This document shows, piece after piece, positions 54,600-63,500 of a stretch of 64,000 nucleotides of DNA. A program made the position numbers and the translations under genes. The DNA is taken from positions 620,001 to 684,000 of the forward strand of contig NZ_QCZD01000001.1 in assembly GCF_003075045.1 (NCBI RefSeq), read 5' to 3'. Source of the DNA: Maribacter litoralis. Its GTDB lineage: Bacteria; Bacteroidota; Bacteroidia; Flavobacteriales; Flavobacteriaceae. Below the pieces are notes generated by a model. The model did not search any database. It worked only from the letters and a program-made list of their open reading frames with translations, and was not told the DNA's origin. Every line of letters starts with the position of its first letter. Position 1 is the stretch's first letter.

Positions 54600-56012
54600 T
54601 TACAACGTACTTGTTCCATCTTTCAACTTTCTAAAAAATAACACTGTTAGTACAGCAGAAATTCCAACACCTATCCAATTGGAAAATTCTATATCCAAGC
54701 CTAAACCTACGTTGGGATCATAAAAAATATAGGAACCCACAACCGTTGTGATAAAAAATGCAGGAACCAAGGCAATCAAGTAATGTGTTTTCTTTTGATA
54801 CAGGTACACGGCGCCAATCCATAATGCAATGGCTGCCGTTACTTGGTTTGCCCATGAAAAGTACCTCCACAATAACTGAAAGTCCATATTGGTTAAAATG
54901 AACGAAATAATAAACAGCGGAATAGCCACTATAAACCTATTTTTCAACACTTTCTGATCAATTTTCAAATAATCTGCAATGATCATACGTGCAGCTCTAA
55001 AAGAAGTATCTCCCGATGTAATGGGCAATACGATTACTCCCAAAACAGCAATGGTACCACCAATGGCTCCCAAAGAAATTGTGGCTATTTTATTCACCAC
55101 AGCAGTTGGTCCGCCATTTTGTAAAAGCTCATTTAAAGAATCTCCGTCCAAAATACTCATTGATGCAGCCGCCCATACCATGGCAATAGCGGCTTCAAGT
55201 ATCATCATACCATAAAACACTTTTCTACCATCTTTTTCATTGTTAATGGTACGTGAAATTATGGGAGATTGTGTTGCGTGAAAACCTGACAAGGCACCAC
55301 ATGAAATAGTCAAGAAAATTACTGGAAAATAGGGTATGTTCTGCGGATGCATATTTTGAAATGTAAGCTCAGGAATCGGATTCCCTATAACAAACATACC
55401 TATACAAATACCAATGGCACTTAGTATAAGCAACAAACCAAGTACGGGATAAATTTTACCGATAATTTTATCTATTGGTAATAAGGTGGCAATAATGTAA
55501 TAAACAAAAATTGAAAAAAGTACAATGGTCAAATAACTGGTATCTGAACCAATAAGGTCGTTAATCATATTCGCAGGTGCGGTGACAAAAACAGTACCTA
55601 CCAAAATTAAAAGTAGTAACGCAAAGAAGTTTACAACGTGGCTAAACGATTTTCCTAAAAAACGCGATGCCAATGCCGGTAAATGCGCACCACCAAAACG
55701 TAACGAGATCATACCGGTTAGGTAATCATGCACGGCACCGGCAAAAATAGATCCAAGCACGATCCAAATAAATGCGATGGGACCGTATAAAGCGCCCAAT
55801 ATGGGACCAAAAATAGGACCTACACCAGCTATATTCAGAATTTGAATAAATGCATTTCTATTACTGTTCATGGGTACAAAGTCAACGCCGTCTTCCTTTG
55901 TATGTGCCGGGGTTTCCTTTGTTGCAATAGGTTGAAATGTTTTATCAACGAACCTACCGTAAATTAAATATCCTAATACCAGCAAAATCATTGCCGTAAT
56001 AAATGTAATCAT
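54600..56012 (-). CDS. cstA: Carbon-starvation CstA-type transporter
   Basis: Membrane protein of 470 residues with about twelve or more hydrophobic spans. It starts MITFITAMILLVLGYLIYGR, then FVDKTFQPIATKETPAHTKE, and has the CstA signature NIAGVGPIFGPILGALYGPI (about 60-79) and GALSGFHATQSPIISRTINN (about 234-253). At 470 residues it is the short form; E. coli CstA has about 700. CstA/BtsT proteins import pyruvate or peptides during carbon starvation. Confidence 0.92.
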   Translation of the reverse strand: MITFITAMILLVLGYLIYGRFVDKTFQPIATKETPAHTKEDGVDFVPMNSNRNAFIQILNIAGVGPIFGPILGALYGPIAFIWIVLGSIFAGAVHDYLTGMISLRFGGAHLPALASRFLGKSFSHVVNFFALLLLILVGTVFVTAPANMINDLIGSDTSYLTIVLFSIFVYYIIATLLPIDKIIGKIYPVLGLLLILSAIGICIGMFVIGNPIPELTFQNMHPQNIPYFPVIFLTISCGALSGFHATQSPIISRTINNEKDGRKVFYGMMILEAAIAMVWAAASMSILDGDSLNELLQNGGPTAVVNKIATISLGAIGGTIAVLGVIVLPITSGDTSFRAARMIIADYLKIDQKVLKNRFIVAIPLFIISFILTNMDFQLLWRYFSWANQVTAAIALWIGAVYLYQKKTHYLIALVPAFFITTVVGSYIFYDPNVGLGLDIEFSNWIGVGISAVLTVLFFRKLKDGTSTL

Positions 56013-56119
56013 GTGGTTGTTTTAGACTTGGTATAAAATGAATTGAATGTTTGCGTTAACTAGTGACCGGTATAGGAGTTAGAAGAATTTTCAAGCCTAA
56101 GGTCGAAGCAAATTTAATT

Positions 56120-56287
56120 CTATTTTTTAAGCCTATCAATTACAAACATTAGTATCACTGATAAAATTGCCACAACAATTGCTTTAACCCAGTCGATTTC
56201 ATCTTTTGCAAAGGCATCATAAATAATAAAACCGGTAGCGAAACCTAATACGAATTTTAAATTTTGAAGGGTGAATAAGTTTTTCAT
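56120..56287 (-). CDS. Small two-span membrane protein (array unit 1)
   Basis: The ATG at 56287 gives 55 residues, MKNLFTLQNLKFVLGFATGF onward, with one hydrophobic segment at about 11-26 and another at about 35-51. The open frame runs 29 codons further up through the inverted-repeat spacer, which I reject as coding. It has no recognised family. It is the last member, in reading order, of the minus-strand run separated by repeat spacers. Confidence 0.55.
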   Translation of the reverse strand: MKNLFTLQNLKFVLGFATGFIIYDAFAKDEIDWVKAIVVAILSVILMFVIDRLKK

Positions 56288-56393
56288 TTTGTGGTTGTTT
56301 TGGTTTAGCGGAGACGTTAGCAATACTGAGTGGATTTGAACGTAGTCGAATCTGCTGTAATTAGGGTGATTCATTGTTCTGCGTTCATTTTAT
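56288..56393 (-). repeat. Cassette spacer E1 (inverted-repeat element, related to E5)
   Basis: Bases 56319-56380 match 59944-60005 at 51 of 62 positions without gaps. The shared block includes GAGTGGATT and ACGTAGTCGAATC and reaches CATTGTT. The weak hairpin is in the same place as in E5, but the outer box GTTGT has decayed to GTTCT. Confidence 0.75.
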
Positions 56394-56912
56394 TTATTCT
56401 GATTTATGTACTTCAAGTTCGATTTCAACCATAAATTCAGGTAATGCTAATCCTTTTACTTCAAGCCAAGAGCCAGTTGGAAATCGGTTTTTATAAATTT
56501 CAGCTCGATATGCTGATTTTTCCAACATTAGTGCCATATCAGTTGTGAAAATGTCTTCTTTTACTACATCGTCAAATGTGCAGTCAAAGTGTTTTAATAT
56601 TTTTTCCAAATCAGCATAACAGTTTTTCATCTGTTGTTCCATATCACCGATAGCCGTTGAATTGCCTTCATCATCCATACTTACAGCTCCAGAAATTTTA
56701 ATACTATTCCCAATTTTTACGGCGTGTGAATATCCATATGCTTTTTCTACTTCTGGTCGCAATAGAAAATATTCAGGTTTTTCGGGTGCAATAATTACTT
56801 CTTTTTCCACTTCTTTAATTTCTTCCTTTTGTTTTTGTTCACAACTTTGAAATACAAAAGCGAATACAAAAAGTATTGCGAGTAATGTCAATCGATCACT
56901 TGGTTTTTTCAT
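56394..56912 (-). CDS. Lipoprotein with Rid-family (YjgF/UK114) domain (array unit 2)
   Basis: The 172-residue protein has a lipoprotein signal (AFVFQSCEQ, Cys 24), then a Rid fold: VKIGNSIKISGAVSMDDEGN (about 66-85), QQMKNCYADLEKILKHFDCT (about 93-112), DVVKEDIFTTDM and FPTGSWLEVKGLALPEFMVE (about 144-163). In RidA the residue before the VEV strand (Arg105 of E. coli RidA, in FPARSCVEV) binds the substrate carboxylate; here that position is Gly. It therefore is unlikely to deaminate imines and is exported, unlike RidA. It may bind a small molecule. It sits inside the repeat-spaced array. Confidence 0.82.
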   Translation of the reverse strand: MKKPSDRLTLLAILFVFAFVFQSCEQKQKEEIKEVEKEVIIAPEKPEYFLLRPEVEKAYGYSHAVKIGNSIKISGAVSMDDEGNSTAIGDMEQQMKNCYADLEKILKHFDCTFDDVVKEDIFTTDMALMLEKSAYRAEIYKNRFPTGSWLEVKGLALPEFMVEIELEVHKSE

Positions 56913-57065
56913 AATTCTGATAGTTTAGTGCCTACATTGGTCGGTTTTCGGCTTTCCCCTTTTTATTTTCTCTTACGTTTTTCAGTATGAAGTACAACGG
57001 TCTCCATATTTTAATTAGAGCTTGTTAAAAGATGCTTTCGTTTCGGATTATACACGAGCGAATAA
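56913..57065 (-). repeat. Cassette spacer E2 (partial copy of the E3 type)
   Basis: Contains ACAACGGTCTC (56994-57004) and, at 57041-57055, the exact 15-mer TTTCGGATTATACAC that E3 carries at 58258-58272. The other half of the E3-type element is missing, as if truncated. Confidence 0.7.
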
Positions 57066-58175
57066 TTATTTTTTCAGTATTTCATTAATATAAATTGAAC
57101 GATATTTTTCTGGATATTCAACTTGTACTCCGTGTGTTCCATTTTCAAATAAGAACCATTTTTTAGAAGGTGCAATAATGGAATCAAAATACATCTTTGC
57201 TACAGACGTTTCGGTAAAATGGTCATTGTCTCCTTGTAATATATAAACAGGTACTTTAAATTCTGGGATATCACGCATTAAATTCATATTGAATGCAGTA
57301 GGTTGTAAAATCTTGGCTGCAGGATAGTAAGATTCTGGACTATTGATCATATCCGTAAATTTTTCGCTAAACGTTAATCCATTATCTAAAAACATACTTT
57401 TAATAAACTTAAAATCGGTTTCTAATTTTATCGGTGCATACTTCATAACAATTTGTCGTTCTATTTCAAAGGCTTCAGTTACTGAATTTTTTGAGTTTTC
57501 AATATAAGGTGGTTTTCCAATTTGTTTTAATAGATTAACTGAAATGGTATCATTGTGCTTTTGTGATTCCGATAGTGCAAATTCATAAGACAATTCTTCT
57601 GAAAGCGATAGATTCGCCATAAGACCACTACCAATATAGGCGTGATATAATTCAGGCTTTTTTTGAACCATATAAGCAGCTACAGCAGTTCCCCACGATA
57701 AACCTTCAATGTAAATCTTATCCTTTTTAAAAGTCTTTTTTAAATGTTCTGATAGTTGCAAACCATCATCCACTATTTGGTTTAAGGTAATGGAAGAATC
57801 AGGTATACTATCATTATAAGCTAATCCAGACCCTCTTTGATCCCAATAACAGACCGTAAATATATCTTCCAAATCAACCCCCGTGAGTTTGTAAATCACC
57901 GGTAAAATTGGTGCACCCGGCCCTCCGTGAACTATTAGTAGTACGGGATTATTCTTGTCTTTTCCTCTAATCGTAATTCGTTGTGGCACTCCGTTTATCG
58001 TCATGTCCTCGTGCATGGCAATACTATTTGGTAGTACATTATCATTTTCGTCTAAAAAAGGTTCTTCTTCTCCAGAACTATTGATTTGGATGATTAGCAA
58101 TACCACTAAAATAAATGCAATTAGTGCTCCCAATAAAACCAAAAACCACTTTCCTATTTTCTTTATTATTTTCAT
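57066..58175 (-). CDS. Membrane-anchored alpha/beta hydrolase, S33 type (array unit 3)
   Basis: The 369-residue protein has a N-terminal membrane segment (about 11-31). The hydrolase has the oxyanion loop VHGGPGAP (about 84), CYWDQRGSGLAYND (about 109-122) and the nucleophile elbow IYIEGLSWGTAVAAYM (about S160), with GDNDHFTE (about 314) and ENGTHGVQVE (about 344) giving Asp and His. HGGPG plus DQRGSG is the mark of proline iminopeptidase-like peptidases (S33). It is the largest gene in the array and may be a peptidase or an esterase. Confidence 0.85.
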   Translation of the reverse strand: MKIIKKIGKWFLVLLGALIAFILVVLLIIQINSSGEEEPFLDENDNVLPNSIAMHEDMTINGVPQRITIRGKDKNNPVLLIVHGGPGAPILPVIYKLTGVDLEDIFTVCYWDQRGSGLAYNDSIPDSSITLNQIVDDGLQLSEHLKKTFKKDKIYIEGLSWGTAVAAYMVQKKPELYHAYIGSGLMANLSLSEELSYEFALSESQKHNDTISVNLLKQIGKPPYIENSKNSVTEAFEIERQIVMKYAPIKLETDFKFIKSMFLDNGLTFSEKFTDMINSPESYYPAAKILQPTAFNMNLMRDIPEFKVPVYILQGDNDHFTETSVAKMYFDSIIAPSKKWFLFENGTHGVQVEYPEKYRSIYINEILKK

Positions 58176-58418
58176 ATGTTCTCAATTAGTTTTACGGTTT
58201 TCTTATTGCTACCAGCGGTCTTGTGTATGGAACGTAGCGTGTAAAAAGACACTAACTTTTCGGATTATACACAAGCCGAATTTATATGTTTTGTTTTTAT
58301 CTTTTCTAGTTTAAAAGCTAAATTTAAAAATTTGGCGGTCTTCACAAATACACACACAAACCTTTCGGAAAGCCTACATTAGCTATGTTTTATACACGTT
58401 GTTACCATACGTACTTTT
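58176..58418 (-). repeat. Cassette spacer E3 (full-length long element)
   Basis: Arms are GGTCTT-GTGTAT (58217-58228) and ATACAC-GTTGT (58392-58402). The space between includes TTTCGGATTATACACAAG (58258-58275), and TTTAAAAATTTGGCGGTCTT (58322-58341). At 243 bases it is the longest spacer. No coding sequence is visible in it. Confidence 0.75.
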
Positions 58419-59153
58419 TTACAACGTTCCCCCATCAGGCCAATTTTTCCAATGATTATTTGGCTTTTCAGACGGCTTGTAAAATTCCGCTTGTCCAGTT
58501 TCAAGAACCTTGGCGATTTGCTTAAAAGTTTGATTTTTACTCGGAATTTCGGAATCAGCACAGTCAGGATGATTCCATTCCGTTGATTCTATAATCTTTG
58601 GCAAGTCCGCTGGAATCCGTTCTCGAATTTCTTTTTCAGTTGCCTCGAATTGCTCATTGTATTCAGGTTCTAATCCTCTTAAAAATTCCCAAACGAAAAT
58701 TTTGTTGTCCTCTTCAAGTTCAATTCCTTTTTTTAAGTAGAATTCACGATTGTGATTGACAATAATTTCGTTATCTCGTAAAATCATTGTTTTAGTTTCT
58801 GGATTTAAACTTTCCAAGTATTCTTCATCAAAAGTTGAGTGTTCAGAACTATCGTCAGTCAGGTACAAGAAATTATCGTTATCAGTTCCAGGTTTTGTTT
58901 TAATACAATTTCCAAAAATGTGCAAACAATTCGAAATTCCGTTATGTCCTCCACCACGATAATTAAATCCGATTACTTCGATTATCAAAGCCCATCGTTT
59001 TTCGTCTCGATAAGCACTCAATTTAGAATGAACAGGATAAACATATCCATTATCCAACATTGGAAACGTAAAATCCTCCGCACACTTGTCCAGTTGCTTT
59101 AAAATATCCTTTGATGAATATTCCTGTTTTTTCTTAAATCCGAAAATGTTCAT
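58419..59153 (-). CDS. Uncharacterised soluble protein (array unit 4)
   Basis: A 244-residue protein starting MNIFGFKKKQEYSSKDILKQ, without signal or membrane segment. Central features are RWALIIEVIGFNYRGGGHNG (about 53-72), SNCLHIFGNCIKTKPGTDND (about 74-93) and EDNKIFVWEFLRGLEPEYNE (about 147-166). I do not recognise the family. Its size, acidic regions and position in a repeat-spaced array recall the immunity or accessory proteins often found in gene cassettes, but no function can be claimed. Confidence 0.6.
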   Translation of the reverse strand: MNIFGFKKKQEYSSKDILKQLDKCAEDFTFPMLDNGYVYPVHSKLSAYRDEKRWALIIEVIGFNYRGGGHNGISNCLHIFGNCIKTKPGTDNDNFLYLTDDSSEHSTFDEEYLESLNPETKTMILRDNEIIVNHNREFYLKKGIELEEDNKIFVWEFLRGLEPEYNEQFEATEKEIRERIPADLPKIIESTEWNHPDCADSEIPSKNQTFKQIAKVLETGQAEFYKPSEKPNNHWKNWPDGGTL

Positions 59154-59301
59154 TCGTATGTATGGTAACGTTCTCGGCTATGATTTCGTTGTGGAATCAT
59201 CCGGAGGATTATTCCGCCGAAATCCAGCTGTTTGATTAATACTTTTATTTTGGTGTGGCACAAAACCACAATGAATTATAGCCATTGTTGTGAGCAGTTT
59301 T
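59154..59301 (-). repeat. Cassette spacer E4 (inverted-repeat element)
   Basis: Arms: AAC-gttctc-GGCTAT (59167-59181) with TTGTGG (59189-59194), and CCACAA (59266-59271) then ATAGCC-att-GTTGT (59278-59291). GGCTAT/ATAGCC and TTGTGG/CCACAA pair perfectly. The gap between outer and inner box is 6 bases on one side and 3 on the other. Confidence 0.78.
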
Positions 59302-59877
59302 TTAATAATTCCGCAACTTATGTTTTTTATTCACACGTCTGTCAGCCATAAACAATATTCTGTCCGCTTTTGTGAAATCAATTTTAAAATCTGAACAAAC
59401 CTGTTTTAAGTCCGTTAAATACTTTAGATACAATTCAATTTGGTTGTCAATATTTTTGTCACTCAGGTAACTACTCAAATTTAACTCCTGTCCGTCGTAA
59501 ATTATTCTGTAAACACGTTGGTCAATTATTTGGTAAATTTTCGGATTTCTGAACCTTAAAATCGTTGAAGCCATTGCCAATTGAACACCTTTGGTTTTAA
59601 GTAACATTTTTAGAATTCTCTTGGTTTTTTCCAAGTCAATTTGTCTATCATTCGGGTTTAAAGAATTCAATTCATAAATCAGTTTGTCATTAAATTCCGC
59701 ATAGCGATTAACTTTCCACAAAACGATTTCGTTCAGTTTATTTTGGTCGAAATCAGAGCTATCAGAATCAAGCTTTTTGGTTAATTCCGTTTGATAGTCA
59801 AATTCATTGTCGCTATCTAATATTTTAAAATCTTTATCAAATACTGTTTTATGATTCACTTTTTTCAAATTGTTCAC
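59302..59877 (-). CDS. Possible helix-hairpin-helix DNA-glycosylase-fold protein (array unit 5)
   Basis: The 191-residue protein begins at a GTG (59877) inside the outer box of E5. It is helical and charged. The stretch KTKGVQLAMASTILRFRNPK (about 94-113) followed by YQIIDQRVYRII (about 115-126) resembles the helix-hairpin-helix plus catalytic-Asp region of HhH-GPD base-excision glycosylases; D119 is at the catalytic position. The rest does not show other glycosylase motifs, so this is a distant match. A DNA-binding role is possible; it could also be a defence-related protein. Confidence 0.55.
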   Translation of the reverse strand: MNNLKKVNHKTVFDKDFKILDSDNEFDYQTELTKKLDSDSSDFDQNKLNEIVLWKVNRYAEFNDKLIYELNSLNPNDRQIDLEKTKRILKMLLKTKGVQLAMASTILRFRNPKIYQIIDQRVYRIIYDGQELNLSSYLSDKNIDNQIELYLKYLTDLKQVCSDFKIDFTKADRILFMADRRVNKKHKLRNY

Positions 59878-60016
59878 AACGGTCTCGTATAACCGTCAGT
59901 TACGGGTTAATATGCGTTAATTTTTCGGTTTGACACAGGCTTTAGCAATTCCGAGTGGATTCGGACGTAGTCGAATCCGCCGTAATTGCGGTTATACATT
60001 GTTGTAAGTAGTTTTT
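59876..60016 (-). repeat. Cassette spacer E5 (best-formed inverted-repeat element)
   Basis: Arms: ACAAC (59876-59880), 7 bases, TATAACCG (59888-59895), 93 bases, CGGTTATA (59989-59996), 4 bases, GTTGT (60001-60005). Both box pairs are perfect. Inside is a second hairpin, GGATTCG/CGAATCC (59957-59963 with 59972-59978). The outer box overlaps the start codon region of unit 5. Confidence 0.85.
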
Positions 60017-60430
60017 TTATTCCGCAAGATTTGATTCAGCTATTCGTTTTTTTGCGTTATTCAAATTGGATTCACTTTCCCAAATATCCACTTTACTATT
60101 TTCCAAGTAATAGTTCTCAATGAATAAATCAGCAAATTGGTCAGCATTTAATTCAGTTCCGTCATTTTTTGCGATTTCAGAATTCCGTAACCATAAGTCC
60201 TTAATAGCAATTTCAATTGTGTCTGATAAATTCAGCACTTTTTTTATTGTTTTTTTCCAGTCATTAAAGTCAGTCGAAAAAACATTGTCAAGATTCATAT
60301 TTCCAATCAAATCACTTTTTTCAGTCGGTAGTTCTTTTAAAGTATCCAATATGAACGCCTTAAAAAACACATTGATATTCATATCAGTTTTTGGTGGTTC
60401 AGGTTTCTTTTTCCAACTAAAAAGTTTCAT
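60017..60430 (-). CDS. Uncharacterised small protein (array unit 6)
   Basis: The 137-residue protein MKLFSWKKKPEPPKTDMNIN onward is hydrophilic, with no signal or membrane segment. LGNM-type helices are followed by LWLRNSEIAKNDGTELNADQ and FADLFIENYYLENSKVDIWE (about 101-120). No family recognised. It is the first unit, in reading order, of the array that starts after the S41 gene. Confidence 0.55.
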   Translation of the reverse strand: MKLFSWKKKPEPPKTDMNINVFFKAFILDTLKELPTEKSDLIGNMNLDNVFSTDFNDWKKTIKKVLNLSDTIEIAIKDLWLRNSEIAKNDGTELNADQFADLFIENYYLENSKVDIWESESNLNNAKKRIAESNLAE

Positions 60431-60458
60431 TGATTACGTTTTTCTTAAATTACTTACA

Positions 60459-60480
60459 ACTATTGTATATGTACAATAGT
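60459..60480 (-). repeat. Short hairpin E6 at the start of the array
   Basis: ACTATTGTA-tatg-TACAATAGT is a 9-bp perfect stem with a 4-base loop. Read on the minus strand it is followed by TGTAAGTA, forming GTTGTAAGTA, the same box that ends E5. It is a compact version of the array elements, between the S41 stop and unit 6. Confidence 0.65.
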
Positions 60481-60509
60481 AATCGTCTCTTATTTACTAA
60501 ATTCTAAGG

Positions 60510-63500
60510 CTACTCCACCTCTTTCATCAACACCTCAATAGATTTCTCCAACTGCTGATCAATACCGTTTGCGATGACATCAGGTTGGTTTTTCACAATG
60601 ATTTCCGGGTCGGTTTCGTTATTTTCCATCCACTCGCCCGCCTTATTTTTAGCACTTACAGGTACAACACCCCATACGCCACCATTGGGCAAACGCTCCC
60701 AACCAGCAAAGCTACAGGTACCCGGTACGGGCATTCCCACGGTCTTACCTATCTTTAAATCTACATAGCCACTTGCAAAACAAGAACCATCGCTATACAT
60801 AGATTCGTTGAACATCGCCAAGGTCGGCTTTGTCCAACGAGAGGTTGGTTCGCCACCTACTACCCTATCTTCGGTTTCATAAGATAGAAATGGAATTCCG
60901 GTAAAGAACATTGCCAAATCGGCCACTAGATCTCCGCCACCATTAAAGCGGGTATCAATAATGACCGCTTTTTTATCATTGAACTTACCCAGCATTTCTT
61001 CATAAATGGTACGGTATGGTCCGTCGCTCATGCCTGGTATGTGCACATAACCCAAGGTACCGTTACTTTTTGCCAACACTTCTTTTTCGTTGTTCTTCAC
61101 CCAACGGTCATACAATAGGCGACCTTCTTCCCTAAGTGAAATTGGTTTTACGGTTAGTTGTTTTTTCTTGCCTTTTTCATCCATAATATCAAGCAAGGTA
61201 AAATCTCCGGCAATGCGGTTTAAATAAAAGGCTGCATCTACTGTATTTTCAATAGTTACACCGTTGATTTTTTTAATGATCATGCCCGGCTCAACATCAA
61301 AGCCAGCCTTATCCAACGGTCCGCCTTTAATGACTTCGGTAATCTTTATTCCATCACCTGTATGCTTATAATCCATGAAAATGCCCAATGACGCTGTCTG
61401 GTCGCCATTTTCGATATTATCGGAGTATCGACCTCCGGCGTGACTCACATTCAGCTCGCCCAACATTTCTGAAATCATTTCTGAGAATTCATAGTCATTG
61501 CCAATATGTGGTAAGTATTTTTCATATTCGGTACGCATAGCATCCCAATCTATACCATGAAAGGTAGCCGTATAAAAAATACCATTGGTCTTTAGCCATA
61601 TGTGATCGAACATATACCTGCGTTCAGCATCGGCATCTAATACCATTTCGGCATTTAGCTTAACAGGTTTGGTTTTACTACCGCCAATATCTATTTTAGA
61701 AATTTTACCGTCTGCCAATAGAAATAGGTTTTCTTGTTGGGCATCCCACTGCAGACTTGCAGATTTTGCACCTAAAGGAATCAGCATTTTTGTGCTCTTG
61801 GTACGTATTTCCGTTTCCCAAAGATTATAGTTTTTTTCAAACTTTGCCAAGTAATATAATTTTTCTCCATCCTTTGAAAGTACGGCATCAGATAGCTTAG
61901 AAGAGTGTATGGTTAAGCGGGCTTTTCTGCGATCTACATCTTCTAAATCGAAGGTGACAGATGTTACTTCTGGTCCTTTCTTCTTTTTGTTCTTCTTCTT
62001 TTTATCGTCGGTATCATCTTCTTCCTTGTCTTCTTTTGAAGACTCTTCTATCATTTTCAACAGGTCAAATTCTTCTTTTGTTTTATTAAACTTGTCCCAC
62101 GATTCTTGGGTCAAGAACATGGTATACACATCGGTTTCAAAAGAGCCACTGGTTGCATAACTTTTAAGTCCGTCACGATTGGTTAAATACATAATCTGGC
62201 TACCGTCATTTATCCATTTAGGATAAAACTCATAATAACCGCTTTGGGTCAAATTTTTACGTTGCTTACCATCTTTAGAAATCAAAAGCAACTCGGTATT
62301 ATTCAACGAAACACTCCAATCTACCAACAGCCACTTACTATCTGGACTCCATTGATAATACTGGTCTCCGTCTCGCATATGTATAACTTCATCTGGTGTC
62401 AATATGGTAGTCACCTCTTTGGTCTTTAGGTTCTTGACCTTCAACGTTCGTCGATCTTCCATGTATGCCACATAAGTGCTATCCGGAGAAAATTCTGGCA
62501 GATAGATATCATTTTTCGAGGTCACCAATGTATCTTCTTTTATTAAGGTAGATGCAAAGAAATAAGGTTCTTCTGAACGTACTTTTGATGATTTAAAAAT
62601 ACTCCACTTGCCATTGCGTTCGCTTGAATAGGCTACCGATTTACCATCGGGCATAAATTTTACAAAACGTTCTTGTTCTGGGGTGTTGGTAATACGTTTG
62701 GTCAAAGAACCATCTACCGAGGTCACGAATACTTCGCCACGACTTATAAATGCAATTTCTTTGCCGTTAAGGGCTACATCCATTTCTTGAACACCACCAT
62801 TAACCGATTTATATGAAATAGGATTGCTGTCTTCTTGCGTTCTAACTATTACTTCTACCTTCTTAGCACTGTCACCGGCTTTTAGCGTATAAATTTCTCC
62901 ATCATAACCAAATGCCAAAGTATTGTCGCCAATACTTAATGAGCGTACCGGATGTGTCTTAAAACTGGTATGTGCAGCAATTTCAGGCGCTCCCGTCAAG
63001 GACATGGAAAAGACATTAAAAGTGCCTTCTTGCTCGCTTAAATAGTAAATGGCACTGCCATCTTTTGAAAATACCGGATTACGGTCTTCTCCTCCAAACG
63101 TAGTTAGCTGCTTGTGCTTTCCTGTGGATTTATCATACAGCCAAATATCTCTGGTTATGGCAGATGTATGATGCTTTCTAAAAGCGTCTTCGTAGCCTTT
63201 TCTATCATGATATACCATTTTTGTACCGTCTGCATTTACTTGTACATCTTCTGCCGGAACGGTCAGCACCTGACCAACCCTGCCTCCTGTTACAGGAACA
63301 CCATACAATTCTGGCTGGGATCCCGTAGGGTATTGTCGATGCGCGGCAGCGTCTAACCTCATGGCACCAAACAAAACTTCTTGATCATCTGCCGAAAAGC
63401 TAAATGGCTTTTCATCATTACTATGATAGGTCAACCTTGTTGATGGTCCGCCCTTGGCATCCATAACATACACATCAAAATTTCCATACCTGTTGGAAGA

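Noticed and set aside
56288..60016. Array spacers considered as plain terminators
   Set aside because: They are 106-243 bases long, lack T runs after their stems, and share sequence beyond the stems.
56288..60480. An integrase or transposase gene for the array
   Set aside because: None of the six proteins has tyrosine-recombinase or transposase motifs (no R...HxxR...Y box, no DDE triad), so none is claimed.
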